64,000 nucleotides of DNA from Deltaproteobacteria bacterium (GTDB taxonomy: Bacteria > Desulfobacterota > Desulfuromonadia > Desulfuromonadales > Geopsychrobacteraceae), in assembly GCA_024280335.1 (NCBI GenBank), contig JAJRQI010000006.1:28353-92352 (forward strand), written 5' to 3'. A program made the position numbers and the translations under genes. Below the pieces are notes generated by a model. The model was given only the letters and a program-made list of their open reading frames with translations, did no database searches and was not told the origin of the DNA. Shown one piece after another: positions 36,688-47,225 of the stretch (positions within the stretch are counted from its first letter, which is position 1; every line of letters begins with the position of its first letter).

Positions 36688-37438
36688 CGATCGACTCCGC
36701 GCTACGCAGCTCTTGCATCTGCTCGTCAAGTAGATCAATTTGACTAAAGAGACCCCGCATGATGCGTACTTCACGTTCGTTCAAAGCCGCCCGGCCGAGT
36801 ATCCGCCGAAAGGCGCGCATAATATGCTCAGGATTCTGTGGATTAAGAAAACCGACCCGCGTCAAAGATCCCTGCATGTGAGAATACATCTGTTCAAGGA
36901 TTTCGTTGCTGGCCAACTGCTTGCGGCCGTGTTCATTGCTGCGCAACTCCCCTTTGACTTTATTGATTTCATAGAGGCAGAGGGAAACTGACTGCGCCAG
37001 GTTCATCGAGGGTAATTTGTCACTGGTCGGAATCGTGACGCAGCGCTGGCACAAGTCAAGTTCCGACGTGTGCAACCCTTTATCTTCCCGACCGAACACC
37101 AGCGCTACCTTTGCCTCTTGCGTGATCGGCAGAATCATCCTTGCCGCCTCATCCGGATGCAGCAGGTCTTCGCGATAGCGGCCGAATCTACGCGTCGTAC
37201 CGATACTCAAAGAGCAGTCGGCCAGCGCGTCCGACAGGCTGGAATAGACTTTGGCCGCCTCAAGGACACTGGTCGCTTTGACCGCCATCTGACGTGCCTC
37301 ATGGATCAGATGATCCACCTGAGGGTTGACCAGACGCAGATCGGTTACACCGAAATTGAGCATCGCTCGACAGGCTGAGCCGATATTAAGCGGCCCTTGC
37401 GGTTCGACCAAGACAATACAAATATTATCCGTATTCAA
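36680..37438 (-). CDS. trmJ: tRNA (Cm32/Um32) 2'-O-methyltransferase-type SPOUT enzyme (TrmJ family)
   Basis: SPOUT methyltransferase that modifies position 32 of the tRNA anticodon loop. The 252-residue product has motif 1 GPLNIGSACRAMLNFG, motif 2 VFGREDKGLHTSEL and motif 3 PSMNLAQSVSLCLYE, then a C-terminal helical extension. The start TTG at 37438 is chosen because GGAG lies 8 bases upstream and earlier codons have no ribosome site; the frame otherwise opens at 37495. TrmJ versus the closely related TrmH subfamilies cannot be told apart with certainty here. Confidence 0.87.
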   Translation of the reverse strand: MNTDNICIVLVEPQGPLNIGSACRAMLNFGVTDLRLVNPQVDHLIHEARQMAVKATSVLEAAKVYSSLSDALADCSLSIGTTRRFGRYREDLLHPDEAARMILPITQEAKVALVFGREDKGLHTSELDLCQRCVTIPTSDKLPSMNLAQSVSLCLYEINKVKGELRSNEHGRKQLASNEILEQMYSHMQGSLTRVGFLNPQNPEHIMRAFRRILGRAALNEREVRIMRGLFSQIDLLDEQMQELRSAESIDG

Positions 37439-37500
37439 CGAGTTAACTCCTGCAGGGCTGCGGCGAAAAAGAGCGGTGCGACTTATCAGCGCCACCGCAG

Positions 37501-37917
37501 TTAATACATCTGAGGATTGAACCCCGCATCACGATAACGGCGAAACCGCTCGCGGGACTGCTCTGCTAGCTGCTTGTCATAGATTTCGGCGAAATCGACA
37601 GCCAACTCGAAGCGGCCGATAAACTCAGGCGCAGCGAGCAGTCCCATAATCAGCACGGTCGCGCCATTGGGGTTCCCTTCGCGAACCGAGATGACAATCG
37701 GCTCCTCCAGGCAATCCACCGAACCATTGTGAAACGCGTGCGGCAGAAAGGAGCTTTTCTCGCAAGTCCACATGAAGCGATCCAGAGCCACCGCCTGATT
37801 GTCATCCTGCAGCAGAACGATCACCCGTTTACCGGCGGCGAAGTATTCACCGGCCAATTGGCAGAGCAGCGCTGCCTTTTGCGGCTGCTCAAGTTTGGCG
37901 AAGCGGACCTGGGTCAT
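37501..37917 (-). CDS. holC: DNA polymerase III chi subunit
   Basis: HolC links the clamp loader to SSB. The 138-residue product has the chi pattern: VRFAKLEQPQKAALLCQLAGEYFAAGKRVIVLLQDD near the start, then LDRFMWTCEKSSFLPHAF and later PIVISVREGNPNGATVLIMGL. The frame opens at 37971; ATG 37917 overlaps the apgM stop codon by 4 bases (ATGA), which marks the start. No psi subunit is visible here. Confidence 0.9.
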   Translation of the reverse strand: MTQVRFAKLEQPQKAALLCQLAGEYFAAGKRVIVLLQDDNQAVALDRFMWTCEKSSFLPHAFHNGSVDCLEEPIVISVREGNPNGATVLIMGLLAAPEFIGRFELAVDFAEIYDKQLAEQSRERFRRYRDAGFNPQMY

Positions 37918-39113
37918 CCGCGCTCCAACAGTTTCTCCATCAGGTCGGGACCATAGATAATCCGGCCACAACGTTTGGTTTCCGCCTCGCTATAGGCTTC
38001 GGCGCCGGAAGTCACTCGGTTGCGCGAGTCGAACAACAGATAGGGAACCGGGTCTGCAGTATGGGTTCTTTTTTCGACCGGGGTCGGATGATCAGGCAGC
38101 ACCAAAATGCGACAGTCACCAATTTCCGGTAATTTATCGATAATCGTTCCGACCACCAGACGATCAAAATCTTCGATCGCCTGGATCTTCTCTTTCAGCA
38201 GGCCGCCGTGCGCCGCCTCATCCGGCGCCTCGACGTGAACATAAACGAAATCGCTGTGTTTGAGAGATTCAACCGCATACTCAGCCTTGCCGCGATAGTT
38301 GGTATCGAGATAGCCGGTCGCGCCAGGAACCTCGATCACCTCGAGGCCGGCGTTAATGCCGATCCCTTTAATCAGATCGACCGCTGAAATCACCGCGCCG
38401 TTAATCCCGTAACGCTGCTGGTAGGTCTCCATTACCGGCTTACGGCCATGCCCCCAGAGCCAGATCGAGTTGGCCGGAAGCTCGCCACGAGCGACCCGCT
38501 GCTGATTGACCGGATGATTATTCAACAGCATCTGTGCAGAATTGGTCAGATCAAGCAGGACCTCTGCGCCATCGCCCTGCGGCAGATAATCCTCGATACT
38601 ATGGGTGGCGATATCATGCGGCGGGGTGAATTTCAGTTGATCGCGGCCGTTTTTCCAGACCAGCAGATGACGATAAGAGATGCCGGGATAGAAGGTGAAC
38701 TGCTCATCGCCGAGCTGCTTCTGCAGGGTCTCGATCAACGCACCAGCTTCCTCGGTGCCGATGTGACCGGCAGAGAAATCACCCATATAGAGCTTGCCGA
38801 AATGAGCTTCCAGCCAGACCAGATTCAGCCGGAAGGCGACATCGTTCGGGTCCAGTTCAACTCCCATACTTGCTGCTTCCAGGGGCGAACGGCCGGAGTA
38901 ACAGGTCGCCGGGTCATAGCCGAAAACCGACAGATTAGCGACATCGCTGCCGGGGTGAAAACCGTTTGGAACGGTTTCTGCCTGACCGACGATGCCGTTT
39001 TTCGCCAACTGGTCCATATTGGGAGTCTCGGCAACTTCCAGCGGGGTTTTTCCGCCTAACTCAGCAACCGGCTCGTCCGACATGCCGTCACCGAGTAAAA
39101 CTATATACTTCAT
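37914..39113 (-). CDS. apgM: 2,3-bisphosphoglycerate-independent phosphoglycerate mutase (ApgM type)
   Basis: Interconverts 2- and 3-phosphoglycerate. The 399-residue protein is of the archaeal-type family: KYIVLLGDGMSDEPVAELGGKTPLE at the start, PGSDVANLSVFGYDP with the catalytic serine, and the metal-binding LPDHPTPVEKRTHTADPVPYLLF near the end. The ATG at 39113 follows GAGG by 5 bases; a TTG just upstream is unlikely. It is coupled to holC by a 4-base overlap and follows xerD by 17 bases. Confidence 0.95.
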   Translation of the reverse strand: MKYIVLLGDGMSDEPVAELGGKTPLEVAETPNMDQLAKNGIVGQAETVPNGFHPGSDVANLSVFGYDPATCYSGRSPLEAASMGVELDPNDVAFRLNLVWLEAHFGKLYMGDFSAGHIGTEEAGALIETLQKQLGDEQFTFYPGISYRHLLVWKNGRDQLKFTPPHDIATHSIEDYLPQGDGAEVLLDLTNSAQMLLNNHPVNQQRVARGELPANSIWLWGHGRKPVMETYQQRYGINGAVISAVDLIKGIGINAGLEVIEVPGATGYLDTNYRGKAEYAVESLKHSDFVYVHVEAPDEAAHGGLLKEKIQAIEDFDRLVVGTIIDKLPEIGDCRILVLPDHPTPVEKRTHTADPVPYLLFDSRNRVTSGAEAYSEAETKRCGRIIYGPDLMEKLLERG

Positions 39114-39130
39114 CAATGCCTCTTTCGATT

Positions 39131-40018
39131 TTATCCGCGCGGGTGAAACTGCTGATGGACCTGTTTCAACCGCTCCTGAATAACGTGAGTGTAAATTTGC
39201 GTTGAGCGGATATCTGCGTGACCGAGCATGGTTTGCAAGGCGCGCAGATCTGCGCCATTCTCCAGCAGATGGGTGGCAAACGAATGGCGCAACATGTGCG
39301 GATAAACCTGCTGGGTGATATTCGCCGCCAGCGCGTAGCGCTTGAGGTTTTTCCAGAACCCTTGGCGGCTCAAACCCGTGCCGCGGCGGTTGAGAAAAAC
39401 CTGTTCCGTAATCGCCGCCGACTGCAATTTCGGCCGCCCATTGTGCAGGTAATCCTGCAGAATTTCAATAGCCACCTCGCCCAGAGGGATCAAGCGCTGC
39501 TTTGCGCCCTTGCCGAAGGCATTCAGGCAACCGATATCCAGCTTCAAATCACCCAACGACAGACCGACCAGCTCTGAAACCCGCATGCCGGTCGCATAGA
39601 GAACTTCCAGCAGCGCCCGATCCCTCAACGTCAGCGGATCCTCTCCCTGTGGCGCGTTCAGCAAACGTTCAACCTCGGCCTGCGAAAGCAGCTTCGGCAA
39701 AGGCTGCAGGGTGCGGGGAGCTTCGATCAATGCCGTCGGATCCTGCTCCGAATGTTTTTCATTGAGCAGAAAGCGGTGGAAAGTCCGTAGCGCACTGAGG
39801 CTACGAGCACGACTGCGAGGAGATAACCCTGCGGCCTTCAGAGCAGCAAGGAATTGCAGAACCTGTGGTTGGTGGATATCGTTCGGTGCGGAGATGCCAT
39901 TTCTGCACAGGTAATCGAGATAGCGCGTAAGATCACGGCCATAAGCTTCAAGGGTATTCAGCGATAACCCCTTCTCGACCGCTAAATAGTTCAGGAAATA
40001 ATCGAGGTATTTATCCAT
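39131..40018 (-). CDS. xerD: Tyrosine recombinase XerD
   Basis: Site-specific recombinase that resolves chromosome dimers at dif with XerC. The 295-residue product has the SAM-like N-domain (MDKYLDYFLNYLAVEKGLSLNTLEAY) and the catalytic domain with Arg in TGMRVSELVGL, HMLRHSFATHLLENGA (HxxR) and LGHADIRSTQIYTH with the nucleophile tyrosine. XerC and XerD are close relatives and the short N-terminal sequence favours XerD, but the name rests on similarity. The frame opens two codons earlier at a TTG. It starts just after glnD. Confidence 0.9.
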   Translation of the reverse strand: MDKYLDYFLNYLAVEKGLSLNTLEAYGRDLTRYLDYLCRNGISAPNDIHQPQVLQFLAALKAAGLSPRSRARSLSALRTFHRFLLNEKHSEQDPTALIEAPRTLQPLPKLLSQAEVERLLNAPQGEDPLTLRDRALLEVLYATGMRVSELVGLSLGDLKLDIGCLNAFGKGAKQRLIPLGEVAIEILQDYLHNGRPKLQSAAITEQVFLNRRGTGLSRQGFWKNLKRYALAANITQQVYPHMLRHSFATHLLENGADLRALQTMLGHADIRSTQIYTHVIQERLKQVHQQFHPRG

Positions 40019-40024
40019 AAGCAA

Positions 40025-42730
40025 TTAATCTTCGGCAAGATTCTTCAATAAAGAGTTACGGATTTCCTCAATCTTAACCGGGTCGGAAATTTTTTGCCCG
40101 AAGATATCGCGGACATAAAAAACGTCAGCGGCCTGATCCACCTTGGTCGAAATTTTTGAGACCTCAATATAGAGGCCCAAATCTCTCAGGGTGCGGGAGA
40201 TCTCGTATAGCAACCCGACCTTGTCGTTGGCAAAAATATCGATAACCGTGTACTTGGCTGAAACTTCGTTGTCGATCAGTATCTTGTTAGGCCGCTTCGG
40301 CTTGGCCCCTGAACTCTTCAGGTAGGCCGGCTGCTGGCATTTTTCCATCAGATCTTCAACGTAGATCCGGCCCTCGATCGCGCCGGTCAGATCGGCTTCG
40401 ACCCGCTTCCACTTGGCAGCGTTGTCGACCAGATCGCCGATGGCGCTGTGAACCTGCAGGACATCCAGCACCGCGCCGGTTTTACGGGTGTGGATCTGGG
40501 CACCGAGAATATTAATCGAATGAGACGCCAAAACACCGGTAATGATTGAAAACAATCCGGGGGAATCGATCGTTGCCAAGGTCAACTCGGTGTAGTTTCC
40601 ATCGGTATTCTGTTCCACCTGCATCGCCAGGGTTTTATCGCCGCGCCCCAAGGCCAGCCGCAGGTGCGGTATGACCTGCCGCGACCGGTAGCTCATCAGG
40701 TAGCGGGTACTCAGACTGTTGATGGCCCGATTGATACGACTCTCGGAATATTCTTCGCCGAGCAGGGCCTGGCGGATTTTTCTTTTGCGATTACGGGCTT
40801 TTTCGGAGCGTTTTTCCTGATAGAAGTTGCCTTTTTCCAAGATATCAAAGGTGTTTTCATACAGCTCTTGCAGTAATTGCCCTTTCCATTCCGACCAGAC
40901 ATCCGGACCGACCGCTTTTAAATCGGCAAAGGTCAGCAGATAGAGCATGCGCAGGGTTTCACTCATCCCCATCAGTTCAGCGAATTGGGAGATCATCTGC
41001 ATATCGCTCAGATCCCTGCGCTGGGAGATATGGGTCATCTGCAGATGGTGCTGAACCAGAAATTGCAAGCGAAGGCTGTCCTCACGTTTCAAGCCGAACC
41101 GCCGGGCGATGGTCGGGATCATCGATGCGCCTTTGCTGCTGTGATCCTTGCCGCTGCCTTTGCCGATATCGTGAAAAAGTATCGATAACAACAGCAGCTC
41201 GCGTTTTTCAATATTGTCGGCAACGCGGGTCAATAAGGGTTGACTTTTCGCATACTCGCCGTCCCAGAGTTTGCACATCTCTTCAATCGCGAACAGGGTA
41301 TGAATATCGACCGTATAGATATGATAGAGATCAAACTGGACCTTGCAGAAAACATGTTTAAACTCGGGGATAAATGCATTGAGCACATGCATGTGGTGCA
41401 TTTTTCGGAGAATTTTCCCGACATTTTTCTTATGCCGAAGAATGTTCATGAAGGCTTCGTTCATCCGCCGCGAGCGACGGACTTTATCGTTGATCAACGG
41501 CAGGTTTTCACGGATCAGCCGTTTGAGCGAAACGCCGAGCTTCACATCGTGCTTCTGGGCCAGTTCAAAAGCACGCATAATCAGGGCCGGATCTTTTTTA
41601 AAGATATTCTGATCCTGCACCCCCAGCTCGCCGCGACCGACATTAAAGCCGTCCTCAAGATTTCTTCGCGTCAGAAAACCGAAGATCGATCTGGGTACCT
41701 GTTCACGCTGTGTCGCACGAACCACCAGACTTGAGGCCAGGTGCTCAACATGGGCGGCATGCGTGTAATAATCCTGCATGAACTGCTCGACTGCCGTGCC
41801 TGCACGACTGTTCTGATAGCCGAGCGCCTTGGCGATCTGCTCCTGCAGCTCAAAGGTTAATTGATCACTTTTGCGCTGGCCGAAAAAATGCAGATGGTTG
41901 CGGACAGACCAGAGATATTCATAGGCCGCACGAAATTCATCCGCCTGCTGTTCGTTAAGAACCCCCTTGATCACCAATTCCTGCAAACTTGCCGATTTGA
42001 ACTTCACCCGAGCGATCCAGATGGCGGATTGCAGATCGCGCAGTCCCCCCTCCCCCTCTTTCAGGTTCGGTTCCAGCAGGTAGACCGAAGAGCCATATTT
42101 AGCCTGACGCTCCTGGGTTTCAACCAGCTTGCTCTTGATGAAATTATTGCTGTTGTTGTTCAGAACGGCTTTGCCGACTTTGCTGTTGAAATTGGCGACC
42201 AAATCGGGATTGCCGCAGAGAAATCGGGCATCAAGCAGGGCGGTGCGGACCGTCGTATCCAGATTGGCCTGCTCCAGGCAATCCTTGTTGGAGCGCACGC
42301 TGTAGCCGACATCCAGACTTAAATCCCAGAGGATATAAAGCAGCCGATCGGAGATTGTCTGCGCAGCAGACTCGCCGTCCGACTCGTAATAGAACATCAG
42401 ATCCAGGTCGGATTTGGGATTCATTTCATTGCGACCATAGCCACCTAGCGCAAAAATTGCGGTAGCGGCAACCTCTTTCGAGTTGAGATCGGCGGAGACC
42501 GCCTGAAAGAGAATATCAACCAGTTGATCGAAACAGGCTGTCAACTCCAGCACAACAGCGGTACCCGATGCGCCTTCTTGCGTCAACTGCTTGAGCCGTT
42601 GCAGTTGATCATCAAGGAATGACCGTGCCGCATCAAGTAACAGTTGCCGACGTGCCTCGTATCCCTGCGTTGTGTCGATCAGTTCAGCATTGAATTTGCT
42701 GTGCGAGTCACTCATTGTTGCCATTGTCAT
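40025..42730 (-). CDS. glnD: Bifunctional uridylyltransferase/uridylyl-removing enzyme GlnD
   Basis: Senses glutamine and modifies PII, the master switch of nitrogen control. The 901-residue protein has the nucleotidyltransferase motif ALGGYGRNEMNPKSDLDLMFYY near residue 95, the helical linker, the HD hydrolase HDIGKGSGKDHS near residue 510, and two ACT domains at the C-terminus (about 700-900). All key residues are present. Its likely target, glnB, is at 62522 in this window. ATG 42730 overlaps the amidase stop codon by 4 bases. Confidence 0.97.
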   Translation of the reverse strand: MTMATMSDSHSKFNAELIDTTQGYEARRQLLLDAARSFLDDQLQRLKQLTQEGASGTAVVLELTACFDQLVDILFQAVSADLNSKEVAATAIFALGGYGRNEMNPKSDLDLMFYYESDGESAAQTISDRLLYILWDLSLDVGYSVRSNKDCLEQANLDTTVRTALLDARFLCGNPDLVANFNSKVGKAVLNNNSNNFIKSKLVETQERQAKYGSSVYLLEPNLKEGEGGLRDLQSAIWIARVKFKSASLQELVIKGVLNEQQADEFRAAYEYLWSVRNHLHFFGQRKSDQLTFELQEQIAKALGYQNSRAGTAVEQFMQDYYTHAAHVEHLASSLVVRATQREQVPRSIFGFLTRRNLEDGFNVGRGELGVQDQNIFKKDPALIMRAFELAQKHDVKLGVSLKRLIRENLPLINDKVRRSRRMNEAFMNILRHKKNVGKILRKMHHMHVLNAFIPEFKHVFCKVQFDLYHIYTVDIHTLFAIEEMCKLWDGEYAKSQPLLTRVADNIEKRELLLLSILFHDIGKGSGKDHSSKGASMIPTIARRFGLKREDSLRLQFLVQHHLQMTHISQRRDLSDMQMISQFAELMGMSETLRMLYLLTFADLKAVGPDVWSEWKGQLLQELYENTFDILEKGNFYQEKRSEKARNRKRKIRQALLGEEYSESRINRAINSLSTRYLMSYRSRQVIPHLRLALGRGDKTLAMQVEQNTDGNYTELTLATIDSPGLFSIITGVLASHSINILGAQIHTRKTGAVLDVLQVHSAIGDLVDNAAKWKRVEADLTGAIEGRIYVEDLMEKCQQPAYLKSSGAKPKRPNKILIDNEVSAKYTVIDIFANDKVGLLYEISRTLRDLGLYIEVSKISTKVDQAADVFYVRDIFGQKISDPVKIEEIRNSLLKNLAED

Positions 42731-44421
42731 CTGCGTGCCACCTGGTTGATCGTTGCCGCATAGTTTCTGACCCCCTGAACTATTGCCGCAGCAACCCGTT
42801 CCTGATAAGCACGGCTGTTCAAACGTTTCTCTTCTCTTTGATTGCTGATAAAGGCTGCTTCCACTAAAACAGAAGGCATCGTTGCCCCGAGCAGGACATG
42901 GAATGGCCCCTGACGCACTCCCAAGTCCTTGATTTTACTGTAATGAGGTCGCAAGCCGGCGACCATTGCCTGCTGCACCTTTGCCGCCAGCCGGCTTGAT
43001 TCATTGATTTTGGCGTTCGCCATCAAGTCGAACAGAATCGCTTCCAGGTTGCCGACATCCTGCAAGGTCGTGCCGTTTTCACGCGCGGCGACTTCAGCAG
43101 CCTGGTTGTGTTTCGAGAGATTGAGAAAGTAAGTCTCCAGCCCATAGGCCTTATGGTTTCGGTTGGCATTGGCGTGCAGTGAAATGAACAGGTCGGCGCC
43201 GACCCGATTGGCATAAGCGGTGCGATCACGCAGTTCAATGAACTTGTCGGTTGAACGGGTCAGCAGAACTTTGACGCCAAGGTCTTTGCGCAGTCGTTGC
43301 GCCAACCGTTGCGCCAACTCAAGGGTGACATTTTTCTCCAGGATTTTGTGGGGTCCGACGGCGCCCGGATCTCTTCCGCCATGTCCGGCGTCAACGACAA
43401 CCAGGTGCAGGCCTTCATCCTTACTTTGTTGCGGGACATGCAGGGTCGGTTGTGACGTCGAAACGTTGCCAAGAATCGAGGCGATGGAGTCATCTGATCC
43501 GCGCTGTTCAGCCCGGATAACCGGATTTTTGCCCTGTGCTCCAGCAGTCAGCAGGAGATCAACCACGATCCGAAAGGGATTGTCCAGGGTTACCAGCTTG
43601 TATTCGCCGGCCCGGTCAAGATCGATGACGACGCGGGTTTTCTGCCGGTCAAACTGACTGGTGCGCACCCGCTGCACCAAGCCATTGTAGATCTTAACTT
43701 CCGGCTGCACCTTGGGGCCGACCTCGGTGTACAGCAGGTCGAAATAGAGCCGTGGCTTTTTACCTTTGAGCAGATGCGGCTCGGCAACAACCGGGGTATT
43801 CAGGTCAAGGACCACGCGGGTATATTCAGGTCCGCTCCAATAGCGGATATTTTCCAGTTGTGGTGCTGTGCTGATGATCGACTGTCTTTTTATCGCTGCC
43901 GTCAGCCGTTTAATGTTTTCAGGTTTCGGTAAGTCCGCCAACCGCACCTCGGCGTCGGCAAACATGTCCGAGCGTGGAAACTGCTCAACCAGCTGCCGAT
44001 AGTAGGCGTAAGCAGCGGTTTTATCTGTCAAGCGTTTTTCCGCCAGCTGTCCGGCGAGGAACAGTGCGTCATCAGCGAGATTGCTCTCGGGAAAGCGTTT
44101 AACCAGCGCCAGGTAGAGTTTAATCGCCTGCCGCGCATCTTTTTTACTCCAGGCGGCGCGAGACAAACCATCCCAGGTTTTCGCCCGCAGAAAAAAAGCT
44201 CTTTCAACCTCTTGATGGCCGGGATTCTGCTCAATGTAACGGGTAAAACGTTTGATCAGATGGTCCCAATTGTCTCGCTGACGTTGCAGCTGGGACGAGC
44301 GGATCAGGCGTTGATAATCACTGCGGATCGCCGAATAGGTCTCACTCGCAGCCACAGTGGGCGGCACAGCAAGCAGCAGGATAAAACAGAGCAATAAAAG
44401 GAAACGGGATAACCACTTCAT
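42727..44421 (-). CDS. amiC: N-acetylmuramoyl-L-alanine amidase with AMIN domain
   Basis: Cleaves the lactyl-amide bond of peptidoglycan, for cell separation and wall turnover. The 564-residue protein has a signal peptide (about 1-25, cleavage after TVAA), a TPR-like region (about 65-175), an AMIN domain (about 190-300, with YTRVVLDLNTPVVAE) and a C-terminal amidase_3 domain. The last carries the zinc-ligand VVVDAGHGGRDPGAVG, then GADLFISLHANAN and TMPSVLVEAAFISNQ. Overlaps glnD by 4 bases and follows mutS by 3. The AmiC assignment among AmiA/B/C is by domain order only. Confidence 0.92.
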   Translation of the reverse strand: MKWLSRFLLLLCFILLLAVPPTVAASETYSAIRSDYQRLIRSSQLQRQRDNWDHLIKRFTRYIEQNPGHQEVERAFFLRAKTWDGLSRAAWSKKDARQAIKLYLALVKRFPESNLADDALFLAGQLAEKRLTDKTAAYAYYRQLVEQFPRSDMFADAEVRLADLPKPENIKRLTAAIKRQSIISTAPQLENIRYWSGPEYTRVVLDLNTPVVAEPHLLKGKKPRLYFDLLYTEVGPKVQPEVKIYNGLVQRVRTSQFDRQKTRVVIDLDRAGEYKLVTLDNPFRIVVDLLLTAGAQGKNPVIRAEQRGSDDSIASILGNVSTSQPTLHVPQQSKDEGLHLVVVDAGHGGRDPGAVGPHKILEKNVTLELAQRLAQRLRKDLGVKVLLTRSTDKFIELRDRTAYANRVGADLFISLHANANRNHKAYGLETYFLNLSKHNQAAEVAARENGTTLQDVGNLEAILFDLMANAKINESSRLAAKVQQAMVAGLRPHYSKIKDLGVRQGPFHVLLGATMPSVLVEAAFISNQREEKRLNSRAYQERVAAAIVQGVRNYAATINQVARR

Positions 44422-44424
44422 CTA

Positions 44425-47040
44425 TCAGAGCATCTTCTTCAAGTCGTTCAGGGCATTCATTGCTTCGAGCGGCGTCATGCAGCTCAAATCGATCGATTCC
44501 AGCCTTTCCCGGATAGCCTCATTGGGGTCGGACTGAAATAATGACATCTGCGAGGAGCGTTGTTTCTTCGGTTTGCCGCGACTTGCGCCTAACCGCGGCT
44601 CGCCTGACTGAACAAATTCACCCGCTTCCAGATTGTGCAAAATCTCTTTCGCCCGCTTGATCACCGATTCCGGCAAACCGGCCAATCGACCGACCTGAAT
44701 CCCATAGGAGCGGCTGGCACCACCGCTGACAATCTTGCGCAGGAAGATGATCTGATCGTTCCATTCCTTGACGGAAATATTATAATTCTTCACCCGGTCG
44801 CGGGTCAGGGCCAGGTCGGTCAGTTCGTGATAATGCGTAGCAAACAGGGTTTTAGCGGCAACTTCAGCGTTGTCATGCAGGTGCTCGGCAACCGCCCAGG
44901 CGATACTGACGCCGTCAAAGGTCGAGGTTCCCCGGCCGATTTCATCCAGAATCACCAGACTTCGACTGGTAGCATGGCGTAAGATGTTTGCCGTTTCGTT
45001 CATCTCCACCATGAATGTCGACTCACCTTTTGCCAGATTATCACTTGCACCGACCCGAGTAAAGATGCGGTCAACCACCCCGATTCTGGCACTTTCAGCC
45101 GGGACGAAGCTACCGACCTGCGCCATCAAGGTGATCAACGCCACCTGGCGCATAAAGGTCGATTTGCCGGCCATGTTCGGTCCGGTGATGATCAACAACT
45201 GGTTTTTTTCATTGTCCAGCACAACATCGTTCGGCACAAAGGCCTCTTTCAGCGGCATCCCCTCCACCACCGGATGGCGTCCGGCTTCGATATTGAGAAC
45301 TCCCGAATCATCGACCGTGGGGCGGATATAGTTGCGGTCGTGGGCCAGATCGGCCAACGCCAGCAAGGCATCCAGGGCGGCCAGCGCATTTGCGCTCTGC
45401 TGAATCCGTCGCCCTTCGGCCGCGGTCTGCAGGCGCAACTGCTGAAACAGATTGTACTCAAGCTCGACCAGCTGCTCCTCGGCGCCGAGTACCTTGGCTT
45501 CGTATTCCTTGAGTTTCGGCGTGATGAAACGCTCGGCATTGCTCAGGGTCTGCTTGCGTTGATAATCTTCCGGAATACGATCGAGGTTGCGGTTGGTGAT
45601 TTCGATAAAATAACCGAACACCCGGTTGTATTTCACCTTGAGGGTCGGGATATCGGTTCGTTCACGTTCTTCCTGTTCCAGCCTGGCGATCCAGCCCTTC
45701 CCTTCGCGGCTGATGGTTCGCAGTTCGTCAAGCTCGGCATTGTAGCCATCGCGGATGATACCGCCGTCACGCAGCACAAAGGGCGGATCGTCGACAATCG
45801 CCGTGGCGAGCAGTTCCACCAGCTCGGGGAGCATATCAAGCTGCTCGCGCAACTGTTGCAGATAGGGGCAGTAGAACGGAGCAAGCAGGTCATCGATCTG
45901 CGGCAGCTTTTCCAGCGACAGCCGCAACGCGGTCAGGTCCTTGGCATTGGCGCTGGCCATGGCGATTTTGCTATTGAGCCGCTCCAGATCGTAGACGCCG
46001 TCCAGCGCCTCACGCAGTTCGATGCGGATCAGGCTTTCATCCACCAGCTCGGCGACGGCATTCTGACGTTGCAGGATCTGCTGCAGTTCGATCAGCGGGT
46101 AGTGAATCCAGTGACGCAGCGTCCGCCCGCCCATCGCCGTCACCGTTCGGTCAAGAATCCCGAGCAGTGAACCGCGTTTCTTCCCATCCTGGATGGTGGC
46201 GGTCAGCTCAAGGTTACGGCGAGTCGCCTCATCCAGCACCATGAAATGGCGGGTATGATAGGTCTGCAGCGGCCGGATATGACGCAGCTCATCCTTTTGT
46301 GTTTGCTGCAGATAGTAGAGAACCGCTGCGGCCGACTGCTGTGCGCCGATCAGCTCCTGACAGCCGAACGATTGCAGGCCGGAAACACCGAAGAAGGTGC
46401 AGAGCTGCTCAGCGGCGTAATCGGTTTCATACACCCAGTCCGGCAGCAGATTGCACATCACCCCGTCAAGGACAGGCTGCAACGACTCCAAAAGACGTCG
46501 GCCAACCTCATTGTCCGCAAACAGAACCTCACGCGGACGCAACGAGCCGAGTTCGCTTTCGACCTCCGCCCGGGTTTTCACTTGGGTCACGCGGAACTCG
46601 CCGGTGGTAATATCAACGTGGGCAATCCCGAAGCTGTCAGCGTCCCCGGCAATCGCCAGCAGATAGTTGTTCTCTTTCGGCTCCAGGGTCTCGGTGTCGG
46701 TCACCAGCCCCGGCGTTACCACCCGGACAACCTCACGCTTGACAATCCCCTTGGCGGTTTTCGGATCCTCGACCTGTTCACAGATCGCAACCTTATGTCC
46801 GGCAGCGATCATCTTGGCGATGTAGCCCTGGCTGCTGTGGTAGGGGATACCGCAGAGCGGGATCGAATCATCATCACTTTTGTTCCGTGACGTCAGCGTG
46901 ATGCCGAGCACCCGCGAGGCGAGCACTGCATCCTCCATGAACATTTCGTAAAAATCACCGAGCCGAAAAAAAAGCACGGCATCCTGATAGTCTGCTTTGA
47001 TTTCCAGATATTGGCGCATCAGCGGGGTTGTTGACGACAT
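44425..47040 (-). CDS. mutS: DNA mismatch repair protein MutS
   Basis: Recognises mismatches and small loops. The 871-residue protein has the mismatch-binding domain with [11 protein letters not shown] near residue 24, the ATPase Walker [14 protein letters not shown] near residue 625, Walker [15 protein letters not shown] and ABC signature, plus the C-terminal dimerisation region. Full length, no defects seen. First gene of a long minus-strand run ending with the amidase. Confidence 0.97.
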   Translation of the reverse strand: MSSTTPLMRQYLEIKADYQDAVLFFRLGDFYEMFMEDAVLASRVLGITLTSRNKSDDDSIPLCGIPYHSSQGYIAKMIAAGHKVAICEQVEDPKTAKGIVKREVVRVVTPGLVTDTETLEPKENNYLLAIAGDADSFGIAHVDITTGEFRVTQVKTRAEVESELGSLRPREVLFADNEVGRRLLESLQPVLDGVMCNLLPDWVYETDYAAEQLCTFFGVSGLQSFGCQELIGAQQSAAAVLYYLQQTQKDELRHIRPLQTYHTRHFMVLDEATRRNLELTATIQDGKKRGSLLGILDRTVTAMGGRTLRHWIHYPLIELQQILQRQNAVAELVDESLIRIELREALDGVYDLERLNSKIAMASANAKDLTALRLSLEKLPQIDDLLAPFYCPYLQQLREQLDMLPELVELLATAIVDDPPFVLRDGGIIRDGYNAELDELRTISREGKGWIARLEQEERERTDIPTLKVKYNRVFGYFIEITNRNLDRIPEDYQRKQTLSNAERFITPKLKEYEAKVLGAEEQLVELEYNLFQQLRLQTAAEGRRIQQSANALAALDALLALADLAHDRNYIRPTVDDSGVLNIEAGRHPVVEGMPLKEAFVPNDVVLDNEKNQLLIITGPNMAGKSTFMRQVALITLMAQVGSFVPAESARIGVVDRIFTRVGASDNLAKGESTFMVEMNETANILRHATSRSLVILDEIGRGTSTFDGVSIAWAVAEHLHDNAEVAAKTLFATHYHELTDLALTRDRVKNYNISVKEWNDQIIFLRKIVSGGASRSYGIQVGRLAGLPESVIKRAKEILHNLEAGEFVQSGEPRLGASRGKPKKQRSSQMSLFQSDPNEAIRERLESIDLSCMTPLEAMNALNDLKKML

Positions 47041-47157
47041 TTCAAACCTTGAAATTCTTCGAGTGGGAGAATGAATGGATTACACTGTTTACAAAGCGGG
47101 TTATCCTAGCAAAGCCCTGTTTGGAAGTAAATAGATCGGTTGCGCGCAAAGCGCCGC

Positions 47158-47186
47158 TTGACCAGCCGGAATCACAATGTTAATAA
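47158..47186 (+). promoter_or_regulatory. Candidate promoter before the gene at 47226
   Basis: TTGACC (47158-47163), 17-base spacer, TAATAA (47181-47186), about 40 bases upstream of the start codon. Good -35, weak -10. Confidence 0.4.
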
Positions 47187-47225
47187 CTGCGCAATATTTC
47201 ATCTGATCATTACCGAGGATTGGCC